In this document: one piece after another, positions 11,936 to 25,820 of the stretch
Position numbering within the stretch: the first letter of the stretch is position 1
Layout: every line of letters starts with the position of its first letter
Assembly (NCBI GenBank): GCA_023374045.1
Contig: CM041779.1
Location: 146,693,485 to 146,757,484, forward strand
Reading direction: 5' to 3'
Source: Limonium bicolor
Lineage: Eukaryota; Streptophyta; Magnoliopsida; Caryophyllales; Plumbaginaceae
Length of the DNA: 64,000 nt
The notes under the pieces: model-generated
What the model saw: the letters and a program-made list of their open reading frames with translations, nothing else
Databases searched by the model: none
What the model was told of the DNA's origin: nothing
Translations under genes and position numbers: made by a program

Positions 11936-14900
11936 TCATAAATTAGGAGATGCGTTACAAAAACCCAAGAGTAAGGAGGTGAATGATGATTGGGGATTGG
12001 TGTATGATTGTGGTAACACATGGGCAGCCGAAGTAGTATCATTACACTGATTATCCGGGTTTACTTCTGACAATTTAAACCTCTTGTGAGCTGCCACATA
12101 TCTTAGCCCAATTTTTTCCGTCACGGACCGCTGTCTTCTCTTTCGCCCCGGGTTGGGTTTAGGTCTTACTTTGATCCCAGCTGTAAAACGACTTGGCCCA
12201 ATGTTGTCGTAGTCGTCGCATGGGTTTCTACCCCCACCATCCTGCGGTGTTCCGGCTTCGTTTCCAGATCGATAATGGTCTATGGCGTAATCTAACATCC
12301 CTTTCAGCTGATCAATGACATAATCATAAAGAGCAGAGTCTGAAGAAGCTGTAGATGCCAACCTAACAGCAATTGCGGTTAAACGTTGATAGCGACATGT
12401 ATAAGATAATGGTTCAGGTCCGGGAGATACAGAATCCGTGTCCGACCATTGTTTAAGAATGCTGGCCCTCGCATTTACTCGCCATCGGTCCTTTATGTAA
12501 GGAGGTGGTATTGTCCTCAGTTGAGTCTTGCCCATTGAGCCCAGTAAATCCATCATTTTAAGGATGTGTCGACAGAAGATACCAAATGAATCAAACAAAG
12601 AGCAGCTACAATTAAGGACCACATCACCCTCCAACCCAATGTAAACATTCCTTTCATCAATCTTCCGACAATCACCATCAAAGGAGTACACATTCCATTT
12701 CTCTAACCCAGAGTCGGTCAATCCAGAAATTCTCTCAACACAGTAAGCAACTGACTGTTCCCTCTCGTAGTGAAGTGACCTGAAAACAGTAGGTGTGTAC
12801 ACAGCAGCAGCGGATACCATTATCGGGCACATCGTGAATGTGTTCGCAGTTAACTTATCTTTAGCGTTAAACTCCGCAACTTTCTCTCGTTCTCTGACAC
12901 AGTCAATCATATCATTAAAATGGGGAAAGAATTCTACCAGACTATGATCAGACTTGAGGAAGCCACGAACGGTACTGTTGATCGATTCGCTTGCTTGCGT
13001 TGTTCTCATACCAGCAGTGAAGTGCTTATTTACCCATGCGGCCGACCACTGCTGTCGTTTCTGTTTTATCTTAAGTAACCATTCCTTCGATTTACCATGG
13101 ACATTATTACGACCAGAACGGGGCGGGAACAAATCCGACATATGGAGATCCCAGACAGTGTCAAAATCTCTTTCATCATCGATGGAGTACATAAGCAAAG
13201 TCAGTAGATTTGTGACAGCACCTACTATGGAGCTGTGCACTTTGCTCTTTGCATTCTGCAATATGTGCCATGAACACAACCCATGGAATGTGTCGGGGAG
13301 CTGCGACTGCAGAGCGGCGGCCATAGCGGCATCCTGGTCTGTGAAGATGGTGGCTGGTGCCTTGTTGTCCATGCATTTGAGAAAAGCCTGAAATAGCCAT
13401 TCAAATGAAGGTATCGTCTCATCGAATAACAGTGCAGCCCCGAACAAAATTATTTGTCGGTGGTGATTAAACCCCGCAAATATACCTAAAGAAGAAGTAA
13501 GTTAGTGACAAGGCAGGTGCAGAAATTTAGTAGTATGCAAAGAACTACCGACTGGATAGTTTATTTTTTAAACAAGTAACTGCACAGCTGCGAAAAGGCA
13601 ATACTTAGGGATGGAAGCCATTCTCGCCTGAGTACAGAGTGTGTCGCCAGAATACAGAACATCAAAACAAGTAAAATTCAGAAACAACATCTAATTGTAG
13701 TTTACCGACAGACAACAATTGTTTTAAATTTTTCTATACACCTCACATTGAGCTGTTCGAGCAGGTGATTTCAGACAATATCAACATAATCGTGACTAAA
13801 GAACCTCAATGTTTAAACTATAGTCACACATGGACAGGATTTGGTCAAACTGTTTGACAGAACAGAAGCAGGTAGCTACAGCACAGAAGTGAATGTAGCC
13901 CACCTCAGTGACGCAGGTAGCTGAACCCCTAGATGTGCAGGATCGAAGCTTCCAGCATAGTTGCAGTTAGCACAATACAGAACAGAGAGGTAGCTACGGC
14001 ACAAAAAGTGCAGGTATCCCACCTTATTATTGCAGGTAGCTGTACCACTAAACGTGCAGGTAACTTTATGCTTTGTGGCAGGTAGGCCTGTACAGATTTA
14101 TAAATATGCTTACAAAGGGGACATTAAACCCCACAAATATCCAAAGTTACAGAATGTTGCACCATATCTCACATTCATTCAAAGTTTCAACCACTTCAAC
14201 AACCTGATATAACCACAAGAAGCAAATTCATTACTGGGTAGATATTTCTTCCCTTATGATTGACCGCACGTTGTTCTCCTTCACCGCCAGTCTAACTAGA
14301 TAATTTCATAACAGCATTGTAAAGATCATCTCTTAATGCTTAAACTATCAACAGGTGTCCCGATGATTAATATGTCTATACATTTTGACACTGATCAGGA
14401 CATGATCAGTAGTCAAGACAAATTACAATTCACAATTCACATGAGTACATACGCCATCGCATAACCAAAGTTAATTACCTAGAGGCCTGTAAGCTTTGTT
14501 GGTTCGGAATGTTGTGTCGAATGTGACCGAATCACCGAACAACGAATAATCCATCTTCATTCTATGATCAGCCCAAAAAATGTTTGCAATCAAACCGTGC
14601 GAGTCATATTGTATGTCGTAGTGAAATCCGGGACTTTGTATGGCAAAACGCCTGAAGTAATCTAGCAGACTCGCACCTTCCGTCGGATTCATATCCTTCT
14701 GTCTCTTTGCACGCAGATGGTTTTTGAGATCAACTCTGGAGCAACCGAGGTTCTGAAACCCACCAGCACTAGCAGCAAGAATTTTGTGTGAGGTCTGAAG
14801 GTTAACTCCAACACTAGCATTCAACTCAGCTTGCAAGCCGACTTCAAGGTTAACACATCTGTTAGACCGTTGTAGATAACGTAGTTCTTGGGGAATTAGT

Positions 14901-15325
14901 TCATGCCCACTGTGCTCACCCACCCATTCTGAGATTGAATAACTCACTTCATCAAACGAATATTTCAGCGTCAGCGAAGCCGTGCATCCACACCTTTCCT
15001 CTGCATAATGCCTCTTCGCCTGACCTTCAGGTACATTAACATCACAACCCGTCTGGTTAATATATCTAGGGTTCTTTCTGCTGTTTCTCTTGAAACCTTC
15101 TTGTTTACACACAAGTTTAATGTACGGTCGTACGGTGACAACCCTATTTCTAGACCGGAATTGGTTTCTATGTCTTATACGAACCTCAAATCCAACCCTT
15201 CGCGCGTAATCGGAGTAGAAATTATGCCCTTCCTCCTCAGTATCAAACCTCAAGGCTTGCCATACTGCAACGTCTGAAGGTTCGATTGGCACTACGCCAT
15301 CAGACGAACTATAACCCGTAGACAT
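11936..15325 (-). CDS. FAR1/MULE-type transposase, two exons, 798 aa
   Basis: Exon 1 is 15325-14479 and exon 2 is 13485-11936, joined by a 993-bp intron with GT-AG ends (donor taggtaatt, acceptor tttaggtat). The join keeps the frame and the family motif: RTNKAYRPLG runs into IFAGFNHHRQIILFG. Residues about 35-150 match the FAR1 DNA-binding region (zinc ligands around VCKQ, RCGC and HSGH). The transposase core has candidate acidic residues in VTFDTT (about 270), FTDQD (D332) and QASES (E449), plus the CSWH motif. A SWIM finger, CSCSLFDSFGIFCRH, lies at about 575-590. The start at 15325 is followed by a full N-terminus; a 5-codon upstream ORF (15370-15353) precedes it. No stop or frameshift is visible. 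It could be the autonomous transposase of this element or a FAR1-related (FRS) regulator. Inverted repeats around it favour the first. Confidence 0.85.
13860..14075. repeat. caggtagct repeats inside the transposase intron
   Basis: The word caggtagct or a close variant occurs several times (near 13870, 13914, 13989, 14033), each followed by acagcacag, gaaccccta, acggcacaa or gtaccacta and then gtgcagg. The pattern resembles the caggtagccacatcacagg block of the 395-bp unit, so intron and array probably share an origin. Confidence 0.55.
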
Positions 15326-15654
15326 CGTGCAGCAGAATGTAGAGCGGACGAACTAAACAGAGGCAAACATGGAAAAATAATATTAATGTCGAGAAGCATG
15401 AGTTAAATGAGGTGTATTTGGGGGGTGAATGGCTACCGGACAAGATCAGACTTTTACGCCATATCTCGTCGATTTGGGGGAAGGTCGGAGTATGTCGCTT
15501 CCGTCCAATTCGAGAGGAAACCGTTGCTTAAAAAAAAATTGAGGGGAAAATAATCGCACGTGCATCGCTTTGGTGATAGGAGGTAAGTTTACGAACATAC
15601 CCCTCTATGCTCCTGACAGACTTGTTAGATTACTTATATACCCCTAATTTTTCC

Positions 15655-15756
15655 AACTGTGTCTACACAAGATGAGAGGAAATGTCAATCCAGCGGCTGA
15701 GATGAGCGAAGGCACGGTGCCCTCGATCTCGTGCGAAGTCACGAGAGCCGCTTCGG
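15655..15756. repeat. Right terminal inverted repeat of the MULE (imperfect)
   Basis: Read in reverse complement, this region starts ccgaagcggctctcgtg and later contains gattgac and cctctcat, matching the left arm with an extra block of about 20-30 bases. Its tip abuts, to the base, the point where the long direct repeat at 15757 begins. Confidence 0.5.
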
Positions 15757-18700
15757 AAAAAAATGTCTTGACTCTCTTACCAACCCACACCTACTGCAAT
15801 TATCTGTCGGTTTCTTTTTCCCCATGACAATACCTTTTCTTCTCTTTCCAACGTAATATTCCAGCTTCTTCCTAGCTGCTCCATAACCGAGAGCATACCC
15901 ACCTTCCATGGCTGCTATCCCAAGTTATAGGTAAGCTTCCACGGCAAAAACATAACCAATCTTCTCCTCTTTTCCTCCTCTCTTCAAAGGACTTATTCAT
16001 CCTGATTTTTTATACAGCGAGATGGCCTGTGTTAGTGTGTGAAATGAGGAGGGTTCTCGGCTAAAAACCAGAGAAGGAAGGAGAAGTAACATACCAGCAA
16101 AAAAAAAAACAAGGAAGAAACCTGCATAAAACTAGCCTGAATCTCTACTATATATTACCGATTTTCTTCCTGTTGTTCCCAGCTCTTTAAACTCCTCTCC
16201 TTGCTCCTTCCGCGTACAAGACCAGAAGAAAAACGTTCATGGTCCATGCAGTGGTAACGTCCATACAAGGATTTTCATTTCCATCTTCTCGGTAGGTTGT
16301 CTTTTCTTTTTTTTTCCCCATTTATACCTCTGATTCTACGGTAACATAATTCCAGCTTCTTAGTTTAAATCCTGGTTATCTTCTTGCAAAAAAAAAAACA
16401 GAGGAGAAACCTCCTAGTTCATGCAGTGGCAGAACCCATGCAACTCTCTTGCTGTACCAAGCTACGATATGGAAAATACCACTGCTTTCCTTCCTTGCTT
16501 TACCGGTAATATTTCTAGCTAGTCTTGAGCTCTTCTCTGTTTTCTTTCACGTTCAAAATCAGAGGAGAAGTGCGCAGACCTATGAAACAGAAGGATCCAA
16601 ACAAGTCCAAGTAAACCTACTTGCGGTACCAAGCATCGGTAAGGAAAAAAAACTGGTCATCTTCTTCTTCCTTCTACCGGTAATATTACCAGCGCCATCT
16701 AAGCCATCCTCCTTCTGTTTCCTCCACATACAGAACCAGAGGAATCCCCAGCTTATTCACTGCCTTCTCCACGTACAAAACAGAGGGAAAACACCCATGC
16801 TTGTGCAGTAGCCATACCCATACGAGGAGCTCCATCCTCATCCATTTCGGTAAGGAAAAACCATGCTCATTTCCTTCTTGTATTACCGGTAAAACACTTC
16901 CAGTTCTCCTTGCTTAAGTCTCTGATTTCTTCACGTAAAACCAGGAGGTTGCCAGCACTTAGCGAAGGAACAAAATCCCAGCAAGGACTCCTTTTGTTGG
17001 TGAGTTTCGGTAACAAAAAAAAAATTACTACCACCATTCCTCACTGATATTTACCGGTTACATAGTATGTTTACATGGTGTTTTAATACTTCTCCTTGCC
17101 TTGAAAGAACAGGCGTGAATAGCCTCTAAGGTCAGCCCATGTTAAGGTATATACCATGCCTTTTACTAAGCATTAAACTACCCTTAATGATCCTTATATT
17201 ACATGGCTGATATGTGTTCTTTTCCATGCACAAAATACTGCCGCATGGTGCTGTTACCATGGGGAAATCCTACCACAACAAAAAAAAATGAAGAGAGGAA
17301 GCTTAAGGATATACCTAACAAAGTAAGGTAAATCTATCATTAAATGCTATCATAATTAAGCTTAAGTGTTGGTTATGTTTGGAAACTAATTCAAGGATTT
17401 TGTAAAAATAGGCCGAGAGCCTAAGGAGGTGTTTGGTGTGCTTGGAGGATGTGTGGAAGATTTTAGTTGACCAAAAATCAATGTAAGAATACTTAACATC
17501 CTTAGTATATAGATGTCATGTCATTATGCTAATTAAAAAAATGGAAGCCGTGAGTGAAGGAGTGTTAAAATGGCTAATCTATGTATTATAATGTTTTATA
17601 ACATTTTAGTTGATAGTATAAGGTTTACATGACATATAATGTCATAGGAATTAATTAAATGATTTTAGGAAACATAAAAGAAAAACTATACAATAAACCG
17701 TAAACAATATAGTCTCATGACATTTATGTGTAATTTTATCCTATGTTAATTATTGTAATAAGGCCAAGCATTTTAGGCCATTTAACTTAAGTATTATTTC
17801 AAGTTAAAAATGGATTTAAAATGAATTTAGAACAAAAATAAATATTATCGTAATAGTTGGGGTTGAATTGCAATCTAAATAAATTTTTGAGGTTGAATCT
17901 AAATAAAACCGGAAACTGTATGTTAAAAGAGTTATTTTATGAATTTTATTAAGTTTTATAAAATATGGGGGTCAAATTGTAATTTTTGAGAAAATGTGGT
18001 CAAACCGCACATATATATATACCTATGGTCAAACTAGTGTAAATTGGGTCAATATTGACCAAAATAAAAGCCTTGACCAAAATTTATAACGTAAATAATT
18101 GATTTATGAACTTAAGGTGACATTAGGGATTAAATGTTAAGTCTATGAAATTTTTGGGGTGTAGAGTGTAGATACCGAAAATAATGGGTTGGTTTGGTTA
18201 ATATGATGATTTATATACTGAGTATTAAATTTGGGAATTTTTGGAGTTATATAAGTGGTTATATTAATAAATGTGTATAATATATAGTTTTTGTGACATA
18301 TGAAAGTATATAATAAAAATTGGAGTCAAAATGTAAATAAGGAAAAAGAATGTGGGCGGAAAGAGGATTTTAAAACAGAAGGGGGCTGTTTGGAATATAG
18401 CAACATAAAAACTATAGGTTATATGGATAATAAATATTAAAACCATATAATATAACCTATATATGTCACTTGTTATAAAATATGTGGCTATTTTGTAAAC
18501 AAGGAAAAGATAGTGGCTGGAAAAGAAATATACCCAACAGCTATGGGCTGTCCGGCAATATTACGGAAGTAACATATAAAAACTATATGTTATATGATGA
18601 TATGTTTGGAATGATATAACATATGATATGTAAAAATATAATAAGATTGTGGTAAAAGTATAAATATGGGATGTTAAGGGTTAAAACAAAAAAAAAAAAA

Positions 18701-21700
18701 CAGAACCTAAGGGTTTGTTTGTATTTTTCGGGAATACTGAGACTATATATACATAACATATGATTCAAATGCCATAGTATATGGTAAGTTAAGTATGTTA
18801 TAAAAATTGTAGTGAAATTGTAGTATTGGAAAGTATAGGATTTGAAATGAAATGAAATGGAAAATACATGCCTTTTCGGCAACAATGAATAAAGAGGTAT
18901 TAAAAACCATAGGTTATACCTTATTACAAAGTTTTGATGTTATAAAACAAGGTATTTATAACATGGTATAAGTTATGTGACTATATTGTAATAAATGAGA
19001 ATTATGCAAATAAAGAAGTATAAGTGTATTGTAAGTATATGTCATTTTCGGTACATAAATATAAGTAATAAAACCATATGTTATAAGTTAATGACATAAA
19101 ATATCACACTATATGACAACACGATATAAGTGTAACACTAGATAATACTGTGTGGTTAAAAGTATAGTTTCTTAAAACTATCTTAATAGCGCATGCACAT
19201 GTATGCATAATAAAAAAAAAAGAGAGGATATAAACTATAGAATACAATGACATAAGTACTATGGTTTAGGGATGTCAATCTTGACCCGAACCCGAAACCC
19301 GACCCGAAACCGACCCGTAAAAAGCCGGTTCGGGTTGAGATTTTTTACCCGAAATGATTTTCGGGTCGGGTTCGGGTTGGGTCATTGAAACCCGCTTCGG
19401 GTTCGGGTTGAACCGCTGACCCCTAACCCGAAATTTTTTTTAATTAAAAATAAATAATATGTTAAATTTAATGACTTAATTAGTATTTAATGATTAATTT
19501 ATGACTAAAATAAACATTTAATCAATTACATATGATGATATATTGTACATAATAATTAATTAATATTAGTATTATATTTTTTATTAAATAATCCAAAATT
19601 TAAAAAATAAAATAAATTTTTGAAAAAACGGGTCGGGTTCGGGTCAACCCGCTCCGGGTTCGGGTTAAAGAAGTACAACCCGCTCCGGGTTCGGGTCGGG
19701 TTCGGGTTGACCAAAACTATTTTCGGGTCGGGTTCGGGTTGAGCTCAACCCGACCGAAACCCGATTTGACACCCCTACTATGGTTAATATAAGATTTTGG
19801 AATGGTTAAATAAACCCCGCATAAAGAATAATATGTACACAATATAAAGTTTCTTATTTCATTAGGAGCTAATGTGTACACATATATAAATGCTGGCGCA
19901 AATGATATGCATATATAATATGGTTTACAAACCATATAGTAGTCAATAATAAATGTTAGCATGTAAGCATAATTGTATACCATTATGTCATAAGGGTTTA
20001 AATGAATACAAGTTGTTACATAAATAAGAAGTTAGAATAATGTAAGGTATACCAAGGAAACAATCTATCGTGCAATATAAACCAACGTTGCATGAAATAC
20101 ATGCAACCATAGGTTATCAACTATAACCATGCATGCAACCATAGGTTATAAAAATACCTATGGATGCAATATAACGGTTGGATTAAAATATACGAGAACG
20201 AACGAAGTTATATAAAGCATAACGTTTTTATTACGGTTTGAAACCGTAATTCCTAAGTTGAAAACATTAACTATGACGTTCGTATAGGAACCGACGTCTT
20301 TGTTGAACCGCATATTAATACTTACTACGAGTAAGGAAATTTTTAAGATAACTATGCTTTAGCTAGTAACAGTTGAAAATCCGGGGGCGTAGTACCGGGA
20401 TTACAGACGTTATTCGAAAATAACCGAATCCTACTGTCATGTGGATTGACACTTAGCGTTCCTTGTATTTCTAGATCACCCTTCAGACGTGCGCGCTCGA
20501 TAGCCCTAGCGATCTACACTGCGCGACCTTGACACGGTGTACGGTATGTAAAGGGGTTTGATCCGGGTTGTCCTGAGGAATTCCTCGGCTCGGATTTGTT
20601 TGATAAATAACTTGTGTGAATGTATGTATGTGATTTATGTGTGTGATGAGTACCCATGTTTACTGCATTATTTATTATGCACGAACGTCCTACGGGACTA
20701 ATACTACGTCGACTATAGATCGACTTATACAAAACTGCATATGCGAAATGTGTGATTGTGACCTCCGTTACCTGACCTAATACGTTAAGTATTACAAGTA
20801 TGTAGTTAAACCTAAGTAAAACACTTAGGAACGGGACACGACATTGTCGGTCTCTAGAGCTTTGACTCGAACGTGAATACTACCTAGAATAATTCTAGGT
20901 ATGCGTAAGACCCATAGGGCAGCCAACAATTAAGTGATGTACTCCATAACTAAAACTGTAACTGACTATCTAACTAACAAAGTTAACAGTGGAGTGTGAA
21001 TGAAAGTGATGATGTACCTTAATCCAGACAGCCACTGGCTGCTGGTCGCGCGTAGAGATCTCTTGGGTTATCCCGTATCGGGTTTACCCTAGTTAATCCT
21101 GAACGAACCTAGATAGATCGTCAGGCGGAGTGTGCTACCGTTGGCACCAGGCCCTTGGCCACCTAAATGGACGCCTTTACAAAGGCAAAGTGAAATAGTC
21201 CCAGAGTCTTCGGATGATCAGGGCAGTGAGCACCTTGTGTGTACGTGGGACTACTGTCCAAGTGAGTATAATTCGGGCTGTCCTAATTGACGCCCGACAG
21301 TGCTAACCAAAACAAATGATATGTGAAGGCCCCGGGGGCCAAATGTTGTAATACATGATGATAAATACGACGTATGATTTACTAATGTTTCGTAGTATGA
21401 TGTGACTGTGCTGTGTACATTTATAAATGACTGTTTGAATTGGATGAATGGTTACATAATCATGCATGTTGTTACAGTATTTATTATACCTGAAAAATGA
21501 TAAGCATGAAATCAACCTAATCATCAAGACGGTTAAAATGACAAGTGACCAATAGGGTCCAGGCCCGGCATACTCAGCGTCTATCGCTGAGACTACACTT
21601 ATTGCGCAGGTTGTTGATCTTCGTTGAAGCCGAAGTGCGGGAACAGGGTATCTAAGGTTACTTTAATTATTGTGTAAGGAATTTTATGTATAACAATATC

Positions 21701-21997
21701 AGTCTGTGGATGTATGACGGTACGGTTGTATGTATTTGGGATTTGGGTAGATGCTCACTTGTCGACTGTTTGGATGTGACTTAGTATGATGTATAGGAGA
21801 TATCTCGTCGTCACTGCGGTTGAGTAGTATTGTTGTTTAGCGTTGAATTTAATTACTGCTTCATTACTCGCGTGGGCGAGTAATGGCAGGTGACCCGCGA
21901 GTGAGTTTAATGTCGTCGTTTATTTTTCCGCTGTGAGACGTTTTCTTTCTGTTAACGTGAGTGACTATTATTACGCATTTGTTTATGAGGGGTGTTA
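15757..21997 (+). repeat. Left copy of the long direct repeat (truncated 5' LTR)
   Basis: Homology to 28070-39184 starts at gaaaaaaatgtcttgac and ends at ggggtgtta. Without its nested hAT MITE it is about 5.72 kb. The first about 1.3 kb (15780-17060) is pyrimidine-rich and built of degenerate units of 100-160 bp containing accggtaatatt, tccagctctt and aaaaccagaggag. The rest is AT-rich with purine/pyrimidine bias. No coding sequence is recognised. Bases 21425-21467 are absent from the right copy. Confidence 0.85.
19267..19777. mobile_element. hAT-type MITE, 511 bp, with proven empty site
   Basis: Ends are tagggatgtcaa and ttgacaccccta, imperfect inverted repeats. Both sides carry the 8-bp duplication ctatggtt (19259-19266 and 19778-19785). 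The right long-repeat copy has the uninterrupted site with a single ctatggtt at 36990-36997, so this insertion happened after the copies arose. Subterminal regions are dense in cccgaaccc / gggttcggg; the core is AT-rich and non-coding. It is related in style to the MITE at 4533. Confidence 0.95.
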
Positions 21998-24900
21998 TCC
22001 GCTCTGATGACGAGATACTAGGTTAAGACAGTGAGCTTAGGACTTGGGAAACGTTTGTGAGGTACGAAACGTCTTTGTCTTAATGGATTTATGTGTTAGC
22101 AGAACCTTTGGCTTGCAAGTGTTAACCCTTGGGGCACACAAATGAGTTGATTGTATTATGGTGCGTTATCGAGAAGACGAGCGGTAATACCGAAATCTAG
22201 TGGGGTGTGAGCCAGGAAGCTGGCCAAGGGCATAAAAGGCCCGGAATGTTACCCCTGTTAAGGTCCAGCTGAGAGCTCAGCCAGGAGGAGACACACACGT
22301 CATGGGTACATTGGCGACAGTCCACTTTCATGTGGAAGTCCAGTACGAACTACCGCCGACAGTACCCCTCCCGCCACAACCCAATGAGTATAATACAACT
22401 GAGAAATATAATCCCCGAATATAGGAAAAAGGGCTACCAAGCCCAACAGACTGTCTAAAGACTCTCGCAGAATGAATAATTCCTGCTCCTGTAACATTAA
22501 TACAAAATATCATACCGCCCTTAACAACCAAGCGTTGTAGCAAAGGACACCACCAGAGGCGAGTACGACCACTACCGTGACATCGTGGAAAGGATCACCC
22601 AAGACACCAGGGCAAGCAGACCGGGAGCGCCACGAGCTCCGTGAGACCGTCGCCTAACGGGGACCTTTAACCACCATACAATTGTATCGTAATACCAAAC
22701 TGTAAAAAAAGAGATTATATTGAAGACGTGGAAAAAAAAATTTTATAAGATACCGCCCTGTTATGTTCAAACTCCAATCCTAAACTTGTGTACACACAAT
22801 ACCGTGACGCTAGAACCTGTCATGGCGACACCTGTGGAGAAACAAAGTCCGAACATTTATGCTATTATAAATATAATGTGAGGGAGGACTTGGCTATTCT
22901 AACGACAATGTGATTAGGAGAAAATTTTCCAATCCAAATACCGCCTTGTTTCATGAACAATCATTCTAACGGTACTTAAGCAACCAATGCAGCAGTAAGA
23001 CAACAAGTCGGAAACCGACAACTCTACTTGCATGGTGCGCTTGCCACTGCAAGCGCTGACTTAAAAATGTACCAATAATTCCCGCTACCCCGCGCACTTG
23101 CTACTGCAAGTGCTGCAAACAATTACGACTGCAGCTACCGCTGCTACTGTCGTTACATACAAATTCTGTAAACTGTATAGACCACTGGTACGACGCCATG
23201 GCTACCAATCATCAAACAATTGCACACAACTCTAATATATAACTACAAAACTATAATTGTTGCAATAAACCGTTAACATATGAGGCTACAACCTGTGAAG
23301 GACCCGACGAGCCCGACTAACGCAATAAAAATGGCACACCAGCCCATAACAAATTATAACTACTAAACAAGAACGAATCAAATGACACCGACTTAAGAGC
23401 AAAGATAACATAATTTAATTATCGAACCATTTAATGGTTGAACAGGAAGTGGAAGGTGAAACTTGATTCTCGGGGATCAAGGAAAAACCAACCACAAATT
23501 GGGGTGGAAGGTTAGTTCAACACTGGTGCTGATCACACCAGGGTCGGATGACTCCTAAGACTCTTCACAAGTTGCCACAATACATACGACCAGGATAAAC
23601 AAAACTACAGTACACTGGTTACAAACAACTAGCAACAATTTAGCAATAAGATATTAATAAGAAGGCTTGTAACCAACAATATACGTTGTATATATTAAAT
23701 CATACAAAATAAAATTATGGAGTGAATACGATCGTATCACAACCAGTACCAACAAAACACACTACCAGTGTGCAGATCGATATTCCTTGTGATGAACACC
23801 AGAAAATTAATAAAACGTATCAGTCCACAGATGGACCAAAAATAAAAGGAATAATTCTACCGTAATACGGCTATTACCAATGCCTTCGCAAAAATGAACG
23901 CGAATTAACTCTGAACGCATGGATAACTATCACCTCTGGGCACTACCTCTACCAAGGAGCGCCATATACGGTTATGTGCAATTCAAAACGAACAGACGTC
24001 AAAATTAAGTTTTACGCGCATTATTAAATCGTACTGATTTACAAGACAACTTCTAAGTAGAAGAATGGCTACCGCCATTGGCGTTCTGCCATGTAAAATG
24101 ATAACTATCAATATGTGAAAAAGACATGTCGGTTACTATTCTGACGATTGTCAATGACGAATGAATGCATAAATTAAAACAATGGCAACTACATCGATAT
24201 TACAAAACACTCAAACCGAACGCTAAATAGCGCAAATGAGCAAGTACCTAATGTACAAACAAAGGGCATGAGCCCAGGAGACCGGGAACACGACTCCAAT
24301 TACCTTTCGAGGTATATTACTAACATAACAATGTCTAAATTAATATAATGAAGTAAGAAAAATGCGGTACACACCGCAGGCAACATGAATAACAATGATG
24401 ATTAACTTGCAGGCGCCAAACGCGCACTTGAAATATAAATAACTGCAGTTACAAGTAACTAGCACTAAACAATAAGTAACAACAAAGACATTACTTACTA
24501 GCTGAATACCAGGAGTATATCCAGCATGTAATGCTAATCACTAATAGTGATAAATGTTCAGTCCTAATGAACAAACCTAATCTTATGAGAAATGGCATAC
24601 CCTTTGTGAACGGAAGAGGGAACGCATATAAATACCCAAGTATGAGAACTTACCCACGCCGTATCGGGAAGCATAGGTAAAATGATAAGATTAAACCTGG
24701 AGAAAGAATTATGTATGTACTCATGGAGATCGAGATAGGAGAACTGACATTGCTAGCCCAGCACCAATATACATAAACCGATGGCAGCCATACAGACGAA
24801 CCAACGTTTAACTGGTTAACAACCAAGTGCTACCTTTAGTGTATTACTAAGGACATGAGTCCAGGGAACAAAAATAATGTTTCAACCACCTTACCTCCAT

Positions 24901-25820
24901 ACTACTGAACATTAGCACCTACGACAAGATAACCGACATTGCGGACCAATCAACATCAAACTACAATAAGGACATCCATCAAAAGGGAGATTGACAATAG
25001 AATACTTCACAATAGTCGTGTGACGGACGCTACCAGTTTACTAAAACTAGACATGGGACGATCGCACTCCGATAGGAGCATGTGGGCCTGACAGACTTAT
25101 TTATAGGTTAGTCAGGTAAGTAGTAATGTATCAGTACGATACCCCATGCATGTAGACAAGTAGTGTTAGGAACACGAGAAGTAGTCAACTCCGTGCTACG
25201 GACAGTGATGCAGATTACCTCGAAATGGATGAGAAGAACCGCAAATCAACCAACGGGCTAGAGGAACCAGGAACCTACGACATAGAGTAGCAGACGATAC
25301 ACAGTGAAGACAAGGAGACCCTTCGAAGATAACGAGGCTGATGACAGAAACAGGAAACCACAGTATGGACGAAGAATACGTAGACCCCTCATAAGGATCA
25401 TGCAAGTTCTTGCAATCCAGAGGAATCTACCAAATGATGTCAAACGCGTAACTACACAATAATGGAAAAACAAAGCTAGGATACTAGCAGATGCTTTAAC
25501 AAGAACATAAACGCTATAATGACTAACAAACCGTCGAACCGACGGAAATGTGATGCGCACGGAAGCGACAAACACGAACAACTATCAATAATAAATACGT
25601 AGGCAAACTTAGACAGTAAAACGCGTAGAGAATAATGTAAAATGGAAGATGAAGTTGCAGAACTCTAATACGAGCACAACATATGGATTTCCCTGGCAGG
25701 AAGCAGGAAGAACCATACCAACTTTGTTGCTAACCCGACACACGGGGAGAAGATATAATATATACCAACACGAACAATGTGTTACTCCGAACAAAACCAC
25801 CAGGAGACATGGATGACAAT

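Larger units (their letters stand above)
6070..15756 (-). mobile_element. Probable Mutator-like element (MULE), about 9.7 kb
   Basis: The left end ccgaagcggctctcgtg is repeated as an exact reverse complement at the right end (15740-15756). A looser match continues inward, sharing words such as gattgac and ctctcat in the same order. Inside are a FAR1-type MULE transposase gene on the minus strand, a broken DUF4283/zinc-knuckle gene, degenerate tandem repeats and a 395-bp array. No perfect 9-bp target duplication was found; the flanks contain only the similar words tctcgactc and tcttgactc, not directly abutting the ends. The element call rests on the inverted ends plus the transposase. Confidence 0.5.

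Noticed and set aside
6048..15775. tctcgactc (left) and tcttgactc (right) as a 9-bp MULE target duplication
   Set aside because: They do not abut the matched termini symmetrically and the right word is also present at the start of the other long-repeat copy (28083), so it belongs to that sequence.
21999..22011. Inverted match to the initiator-Met primer site (ccgctctgat) right after the left long repeat
   Set aside because: It is in the wrong orientation for a plus-strand element and only about ten bases long, so chance is likely.
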